Shown here: positions 63,011 to 64,000 of the stretch, piece after piece
Layout: every line of letters starts with the position of its first letter
Numbering within the stretch: the stretch's first letter is position 1
DNA from: Euclidia mi
Taxonomy: Eukaryota; Arthropoda; Insecta; Lepidoptera; Erebidae
Direction: 5' to 3'
Length of the DNA: 64,000 bases
Assembly (NCBI GenBank): GCA_944739405.2
Contig: OX123182.2
Span: forward strand, 90,140,051 to 90,204,050
Position numbers and translations under genes: made by a program
Notes under the pieces: generated by a model
Database searches by the model: none
What the model was told of the DNA's origin: nothing
Seen by the model: only the letters and a program-made list of their open reading frames with translations

Positions 63011-64000
63011 GGTGTCACAAGACCCATCACCAAGCCGAAGTCTACTCGTTGTGGACATCATGCCAAGTAATACTAACCAAAAATAAAGCATGGGAAATGA
63101 ACTTTTTTTTAAAGTTTTCACATTTTTAAACCGCAATTAAAAGCGCGCGCGTGCAATGTTCGATATACCTACTTATCCATGGGGTCATAGGGCATCTAAA
63201 GAACATATTGGCGGGAAAAATGCACCGATTTTGTACCTAATTAGAAAAATTCCATACTAACTTTGAGCCTCAATATCTCCTGAACCAGTAATTTCCCAGT
63301 TTCCCAGGTATGGTGGCGAAGTAAATAGCAAAGTTCATGAGTTTTTAAAAATATGTATATAAACTTGCTTTACACTTATCAAGAGTGCAAAAGAGAGAGT
63401 TATATAAGAGACAATAAAACATCCTTTATAACATATTCGGGTATAAGATGTTTTTTTTGTGCCGAATATTTTTAACTTTCACCAAGTGCTAATATTAGTG
63501 CATCTGTCCACCTGACCGTATCTTAGGTAAATGTTTAACACTATACGTTGCTTCCCGTGCCACACAAGGCTATATTGTACGGGGTTCACGCGTTATGCAC
63601 TATCACACAGCCCCTGGGTATAATCCGATATGTGTTAAATGTGCACCGACTAGTCTACGATGTAGGTCGGTAGTATGACGTCACATAAGGGCGATAACAA
63701 ACGAGCGATTTTACCGCATGTTAGAGAACAAATATTTGAAGAGAGCTCGATGTATTTTGTTGCCCTCATTTACACTAATTTGTGTGTTTGAATATGTAAA
63801 GTGCAAGTAAATACATATAATATTTAGTCGTAATCATAAAAACAGTTTACCCCCGCCTCGCCGTTTAGCATTGGGCCCAGTGTCATGGCACGGTAATATT
63901 ATAATCTAACAGTATTATAACTCGGCCGTCTCCCCGAGTTTTATGCCTACAGACGCGCCGGAAACAAATAAGCGATAGGGCCGCCCGCCCCAAGTGCTTT
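63007..64000. other. Non-coding right end, possible unclassified repeat
   Basis: Begins CAGGGTGTCACAAG and continues ~330 bp with CTTTGAGCCTCAATATCTCC; probably a dispersed repeat whose other end I cannot define. The last ~100 bp are GC-rich (CTCGGCCGTCTCCCCGAG) with no identifiable product. Confidence 0.35.

Noticed and set aside
62876..63136. 86-codon minus-strand frame with an Ile-Tyr run
   Set aside because: The run is translation of the TA microsatellite.

Overview
The window looks like TE-packed, AT-rich insect DNA, almost certainly from a moth or butterfly. The grounds are tRNA-headed SINEs with bodies of lepidopteran type, an R4/Dong-clade LINE sitting in a TAA repeat, BEL/Pao elements, Jockey-type LINE tails ending in TTTGAG or TCTA repeats, and short Helitrons with a TC start and CTAG end. 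No host gene, rRNA or functional tRNA gene can be supported with confidence. Nesting, segmental duplication and satellite arrays suggest repeat-dense heterochromatin or a W-chromosome-like region; that part is inference.

Layout. 0-4.4 kb: SINEs and a duplicated A-B-A block with a further B copy. 4.4-19.4 kb: a direct duplication of about 3.6 kb (7.7 kb in the first unit, which also holds an intact Dong LINE). It is built from pieces of a BEL/Pao element (BEL-1: 198-bp LTR, RNase H, integrase, envelope) interleaved with halves of a non-autonomous LINE derivative. Several joints are foldbacks with 2-nt spacers. 19.9-27.5 kb: a second BEL/Pao element (BEL-2, minus strand) with both LTRs and one gag-pol frame cut by three stop codons. 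27.5-29.4 kb: a second copy of the BEL-1 envelope end and its LTR. 31-32.4 kb: Helitron, SINE and LINE remnants and a 101-bp tandem repeat.

32.6-50.2 kb: two nested LTR-like pairs. The outer pair (32,636 and 49,780) encloses a 166-bp minisatellite, a hAT-like MITE, a 19-bp repeat and the inner pair. The inner LTR pair (36,551 and 48,317; 4-bp target duplication) encloses an intact Tc1-like transposon, a SINE, the complete 605-bp LINE derivative, two decayed LINEs and a 1.3-kb tandem array of stem-loops. That array was later split by an endonuclease-less Jockey LINE with an intact reverse transcriptase frame.

50.2-64 kb: mostly non-coding, with a 700-bp almost perfect palindrome, a TA-flanked MITE, several SINE families, Helitron pieces and long TA tracts.

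The most unusual signal is the stem-loop array at 43.8-45.07 kb. About 23 units share the apical loop AGAATTGGATGGGTT while their stems vary in sequence yet stay complementary. Two units in a 593-bp higher-order duplication show a G-C to C-G compensatory swap. Together with the large palindrome and at least six smaller foldbacks with 1-4 nt spacers, it makes hairpin-forming DNA the theme of the window. How the genes work together: only selfish-element genes are visible. Dong (reverse transcriptase plus restriction-like endonuclease) and the Tc1-like element (transposase plus terminal repeats) look potentially autonomous; the rest is broken or non-autonomous.
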